Of a DNA stretch of 64,000 nucleotides, positions 60,894 to 64,000 are shown in pieces. Made by a program: the position numbers and the translations under genes. The DNA is from Altererythrobacter sp. Root672 (GTDB lineage: Bacteria; Pseudomonadota; Alphaproteobacteria; Sphingomonadales; Sphingomonadaceae), in the NCBI RefSeq assembly GCF_001427865.1, contig NZ_LMHH01000002.1:329501-393500 (forward strand), given 5' to 3'. Within the stretch, counting starts at the first letter, position 1; each line of letters begins with the position of its first letter. A model generated the notes under the pieces. That model had not been told where the DNA came from and made no database searches. It saw only the letters and a program-made list of their open reading frames with translations.

Positions 60894-61685
60894 ATGCCAC
60901 ATCTGTTCATCTTCGGCCTCGGCTATTCTGCGAAACGTATTCGGTTGGCAGTAGAGGCGCGTGGCTGGCGGGTGACTGCGACCGGGCAAGACGCTGAACT
61001 GGCGTTTGACGACGGGGCGGGCGTTCGCGCTGCGCTTGGCGTTGCGGACTATGTGCTTTCGTCCGTTCCGCCCGGCGAACAGGGCGACCCAGCCCTGCTT
61101 CAATACGGGGACGCCCTCCAGCAAGGCTGGCTGGGCTACCTCTCCTCGACCGGTGTCTACGGCGACACCGGCGGCGCCTGGGTCGACGAGACGGCGCCGA
61201 CCGGATTGGGCCGCCGCTCAGCGCGGGCCGAAGCCGATTCGGCCTGGCTCGAACGCGGTGCGCGAGTGTTCCGGCTGCCGGGGATCTACGGTCCGGGAAG
61301 AAGTGCGTTGGAGCGCGTGTCGGAAGGCCGAGCGCATCGCATCGACTTGTCGAACCAGGTCTTCAGCCGCGTCCACGTGGACGACATCGCGGCGGGAGTC
61401 GTCGCGGGCTTCGACGCGCCGGCGGGCGCCTACAATCTCGCCGACGACACGCCCTCTAGCCAGAACGCGGTGATCGAGGAGGCCTGTCGCCTGCTCGGCG
61501 TAGCAATGCCGCCGCTCCAGTCACTCGATGAGGCCGGCCTCTCGCCGCAAGCTCGGGCGTTCTATTCAGAGAACCGTCGCGTTGCGAACTGCAAGGCCAA
61601 GCGCGTGCTCGACTGGCAGCCGCGCCATGCTGACTTTCGCAGCGGGCTCAGGTCTTGCCTGGCATCGGCGCGCTCCGACCCCTGA
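60894..61685 (+). CDS. NAD(P)-binding SDR-type protein (atypical epimerase family, YeeZ-like)
   Basis: A 263-residue Rossmann protein: LFIFGLGYSAKRIRLAVEAR (dinucleotide motif GLGYSA), VLSSVPPGEQGDPALLQYGD, YLSSTGVYGDTGGAWVDETA (active-site Tyr/Ser region), FRLPGIYGPGRSALERV and RVHVDDIAAGVVAGFD. It matches the YeeZ-like atypical extended SDRs, function unknown. ATG 60894 is 52 bp from the divergent pepN start. Its 3' end overlaps the convergent EamA gene by 38 bp. Confidence 0.87.
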   Translation: MPHLFIFGLGYSAKRIRLAVEARGWRVTATGQDAELAFDDGAGVRAALGVADYVLSSVPPGEQGDPALLQYGDALQQGWLGYLSSTGVYGDTGGAWVDETAPTGLGRRSARAEADSAWLERGARVFRLPGIYGPGRSALERVSEGRAHRIDLSNQVFSRVHVDDIAAGVVAGFDAPAGAYNLADDTPSSQNAVIEEACRLLGVAMPPLQSLDEAGLSPQARAFYSENRRVANCKAKRVLDWQPRHADFRSGLRSCLASARSDP

Positions 61686-62577
61686 GCGCCACGACCATGC
61701 CGGCCATGGCCAAGGCACCGCCCGCGAGCGCCAGGGCGGACCAGCTGTAGCCTTCGAATACCGTCGAAATGCCCATGGCCACGACTGGCACCAGCACCCC
61801 GTTGTAAGCCGCCCGTCCCGGCCCGAGGTCGCGAATCAGGCGGAAGTAGAGCGGGAACGTCACGACTGAGCCGATGATCGCAAGGTAGGCGACGCCGCCC
61901 CAATACCGCGCACTCTGCGGAAAGACCGGCGGGCCATAAACCGTCCAGGCAAACAAGGCATCGAGAACCGCACCCCACAGCATGGCCCAGGCCAGAAGCA
62001 GCAGCAGCGGCTGCTTGCGCGCTTTCTCGCTCGCCTGGATGATGTTGGCGCTCGATGCGGAAAGGATCGCGGCGGCGGTCAGCAAGATGCCCAGCCCCAC
62101 CTGGCCGGTTGGCGGCGCCTGGCGCGCTTCGTGGATCAGCAACAAGGCGATCCCACCCAGGCCAATCAGCGAGCCAGTGAGGAACCGACGCGTAATCTCC
62201 TGCCCAAGGAATATCCGGCCGAACAGCGCGTTGGGCAGCATCAACAGCCCGAACAGGACCGCGACTATGCCAGAGGTGAGGTGGATCTCCGCGCGGTAGA
62301 CGAGGTTGAAGTTAAGGCAGAACTGCGTGAGTCCGATCGCTATCGCCAGCAGGTGTCCCTTCGTGGTCATCCTGAACCGGCTGCCAGTATAAGCCGCGAG
62401 CGCGAACATTCCCGCGGCGGCGATGGCGAAGCGGTATGTGACCGACCAACTGGGCGGAGCTGCGGCCAGCTGGTCCTTGATGACGAACCAGGTCGAGCCC
62501 CAGATCAGCGCGACGAGCAGGAACGGCAGGGCGATATCCGCCCGCAGCAGGGCATGCTTGCGGCTCGGGGCGGTCAC
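61648..62577 (-). CDS. EamA/DMT-family transporter (RhaT/YedA-like)
   Basis: A 309-residue protein of ten predicted helices in two EamA halves; IALPFLLVALIWGSTWFVIK begins the first, LGILLTAAAILSASSANIIQ begins the second. GTG 62577 starts 7 bp after the ltaE stop, so it is likely co-transcribed with it. Members export amino acids or other metabolites; with a threonine aldolase beside it, an amino-acid substrate is possible but unproven. Confidence 0.88.
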   Translation of the reverse strand: MTAPSRKHALLRADIALPFLLVALIWGSTWFVIKDQLAAAPPSWSVTYRFAIAAAGMFALAAYTGSRFRMTTKGHLLAIAIGLTQFCLNFNLVYRAEIHLTSGIVAVLFGLLMLPNALFGRIFLGQEITRRFLTGSLIGLGGIALLLIHEARQAPPTGQVGLGILLTAAAILSASSANIIQASEKARKQPLLLLLAWAMLWGAVLDALFAWTVYGPPVFPQSARYWGGVAYLAIIGSVVTFPLYFRLIRDLGPGRAAYNGVLVPVVAMGISTVFEGYSWSALALAGGALAMAGMVVALRGRSAPMPGKT

Positions 62578-62584
62578 CGCACGC

Positions 62585-63580
62585 TCACAGCGCAGCTATG
62601 GCCCTGGCAAGCGCACGCGCGTCACCTTCCTTGGTATCCCAAGCGGCGACGAAGCGGGCGGCGTCGGGACCCCAGTCGTAGAAGCCGAAGCCCTCGCCCC
62701 TAAGCGATACGCGCTCGGCAGCCGTGCAGCGCAGGAAGACTTCGTTCGCCTCGACCGGATGCAACAGGCGCTCACCCGCAGCGTGGGCGATCTCGCCCGC
62801 CGCGGCATTGGCGGCGCGCGCGTTGGCAAGCCACAGGTCGCCTTCGAGCAGCGCCAGGACTTGCGCCGCGAGGAAGCGGCCCTTCGACTGCAGGTGCCCC
62901 GCGCGCTTGCGCCGATAGCGGGCGACATCGGCCAAGGCCGGGTCGAAGAACACGATGGCCTCGGCGCTCATTCCGCCGTTCTTGACGCACCCGAAGCTGA
63001 GCGCGTCGACGTCGCCGCAGGCTTCAGCCGGCGAGCAGTCGAGCCAGGCGACGGCATTGCCGAAGCGCGCGCCGTCCATCTGCACCTTCAGCCCGCGCTC
63101 ACGGGCGAGCCCTGTCAGCTCGGTCAGCTCGAAAGGTCGATAGCTGCATCCATATTCACTCGCCTGGGTCAACGAGAGGGCGTGAACCTGCACCTGGTGC
63201 ACGTCATCGCGGATCGGATCGAGCGCGGCACGAAGCGATTCGGGGGTGAGCTTCGCGTGCTCGCCTTCGGCCAGCACCAGCTTTGCGCCGTGGAGGTAGA
63301 AGCCGGGCGCGCCGCCTTCGTCCATCTCGATATGGGCTTCGCGATGACACAACACCCCGCCGTGCGGCTGGACCATGGTCGAGAGCGCAAGGCAGTTCGC
63401 CGCTGTGCCGGAAGCGACCCACAGTACCGCGACCTCACGCCCAAACAGCGCCCCGAACGCCTCGTCGAGCCGGCGGCTGAGGACGTCAGTGTCATAGGGC
63501 GTATCCGGCGAATCGGCCCGCTTCAGTGCATCCCAGACTTGCGGATGGACCGCGGCGGAATTGTCTGAGAGGAATTGCAT
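62585..63580 (-). CDS. ltaE: Low-specificity threonine aldolase (beta-eliminating lyase family)
   Basis: A 331-residue PLP enzyme, fold type I. FLSDNSAAVHPQVWDALKRA at the start, VLWVASGTAANCLALSTMVQ (phosphate region), VQMDGARFGNAVAWLDC (PLP Asp) and VDALSFGCVKNGGMSAEAIV with the Schiff-base Lys. It splits L-threonine or allo-threonine into glycine and acetaldehyde. ATG 63580 is preferred; another ATG lies 12 bases upstream at 63592. Confidence 0.92.
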   Translation of the reverse strand: MQFLSDNSAAVHPQVWDALKRADSPDTPYDTDVLSRRLDEAFGALFGREVAVLWVASGTAANCLALSTMVQPHGGVLCHREAHIEMDEGGAPGFYLHGAKLVLAEGEHAKLTPESLRAALDPIRDDVHQVQVHALSLTQASEYGCSYRPFELTELTGLARERGLKVQMDGARFGNAVAWLDCSPAEACGDVDALSFGCVKNGGMSAEAIVFFDPALADVARYRRKRAGHLQSKGRFLAAQVLALLEGDLWLANARAANAAAGEIAHAAGERLLHPVEANEVFLRCTAAERVSLRGEGFGFYDWGPDAARFVAAWDTKEGDARALARAIAAL

Positions 63581-63633
63581 GGGGAACGCCATGGCTTGGC
63601 CGGCGGTTCGAGGCAAGAAGGAGACGCCGGTCC

Positions 63634-63939
63634 ATGACGCAGCCGATCGAAATCGTTCGGACCGACGAGGTCCATCACGGGTCCTATCGGGCCACCCTCC
63701 CGGGCATCGATCGCGCCGCGGAGCTGACCTGGATCGCACAGGGCTCGGCCAGGATCGCCAACCACACCTTCGTCCCACCGGAGATGCGCGGCAAAGGTAT
63801 CGCCCAGCAACTGGTTGAAGCCTTGATCGCCGATGCGCGGGCGCTAGGTTTCACGATCGACCCGCAGTGCAGCTACGTCGAGGCGCAGTTTCGCCGGCAT
63901 CCGGAATGGGCCGACCTCCTGGCAGAACGGCCGGACTGA
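63634..63939 (+). CDS. Small GNAT-fold N-acetyltransferase (YjdJ-like)
   Basis: A 101-residue protein; ATG 63634 with AAGGAG 11 bases upstream. HHGSYRATLPGIDRAAELTW, the acetyl-CoA pyrophosphate loop FVPPEMRGKGIAQQLVEALI and LGFTIDPQCSYVEAQFRRHP are typical of the one-domain YjdJ/Gtn10-like GNAT group. Substrate unknown. Divergent from ltaE with a 53 bp gap. Confidence 0.87.
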   Translation: MTQPIEIVRTDEVHHGSYRATLPGIDRAAELTWIAQGSARIANHTFVPPEMRGKGIAQQLVEALIADARALGFTIDPQCSYVEAQFRRHPEWADLLAERPD

Positions 63940-64000
63940 TCAGCCCGGCAGGCGGGAGAAATCCACTCGGGCAATGGTCTCAAGCACCGCAGCGCGGATT
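63940..64000 (-). CDS. C-terminal end of a gene cut by the window edge
   Basis: The reverse strand reads IRAAVLETIARVDFSRLPG then stop (TGA at 63942-63940), directly against the GNAT stop on the other strand. Nineteen codons are too few to name a family. Confidence 0.4.
   Translation of the reverse strand, partial: IRAAVLETIARVDFSRLPG

Noticed and set aside
58880-60997. 705-codon forward frame opposite pepN
   Set aside because: A shadow frame of the GC-rich pepN gene; no start signal, no motif, while pepN has intact zinc and GAMEN motifs.

Overview
This is a 64 kb, GC-rich, densely packed chromosomal window from an alphaproteobacterium, most likely of the order Sphingomonadales (Sphingomonadaceae/Erythrobacteraceae). 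The basis is the gene content (two-CSD cold-shock protein, MipZ, TonB-ExbB-ExbD-ExbD cluster, BigR-type sulfur operon, fused PetABC complex genes, remnant of a gene-transfer-agent-like capsid cluster) and the dispersed palindromic repeats built on CTCCCCGAGCTTGCTCGGGG, CATTCCCGCGAACGCGGG and CGTTCGTGGTGAGC...GCTCAGGACGAACG. No insertion sequence, CRISPR array or rRNA was found; one tRNA (Gly, TCC) is present.

Layout. 1-2.5 kb: a persulfide/sulfide module (partial metallo-beta-lactamase-fold hydrolase, BigR-like ArsR sensor, rhodanese, TSUP exporter) and a YqaA/DedA membrane protein. 2.6-10.5 kb: the most unusual part, a reduced GTA/prophage-like head module (small and large terminase, portal, DUF6127-like protein, prohead protease, major capsid protein). 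It is interrupted between terL and portal by a DUF559 nuclease flanked by inverted repeats and by an ion permease, and it ends in a capsid gene fused in frame to a DUF2793 domain. That domain normally sits in a separate gene at the far end of such clusters, so all connector and tail genes appear to be missing. 10.5-21.3 kb: periplasmic Cu,Zn-SOD lipoprotein, MFS transporter, queC, hslO, argF-argD, an RGG-like two-domain cold-shock protein, TerC, a sulfur transferase and glnK-amtB behind a near-perfect sigma-54 promoter. 21.4-31 kb: EEP-family hydrolase, flavin-binding oxidase-like protein, prfC, aldose-1-epimerase-like protein, pheT-pheS, AraC regulator, rplT-rpmI, VOC protein. 31-39 kb: hisN, cupin, prs, a sulfatase-fold phosphoethanolamine-transferase-like membrane enzyme, glpX, hom and exported proteins of unknown function. 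39.3-42.7 kb: tonB-exbB-exbD-exbD plus a third exbD. 42.7-48.2 kb: DEXH helicase, BON protein, Tat/lipoprotein FAD oxidoreductase, and a TMEM165/GDT1 transporter behind a yybP-ykoY (Mn2+) riboswitch. 48.3-64 kb: arylamine N-acetyltransferase, phosphomannomutase, J-domain protein, MipZ, panC, tRNA-Gly, AI-2E transporter, petA-petB-petC-apt, pgeF, pepN, SDR protein, EamA transporter, ltaE, GNAT.

Most genes are ordinary chromosomal housekeeping genes in short operons with 1-14 bp overlaps. Start codons were moved from the longest reading frame to the one supported by a ribosome-binding site, a signal peptide or the usual family start. Functional names rest on recognised motifs and family memory, not on database searches.
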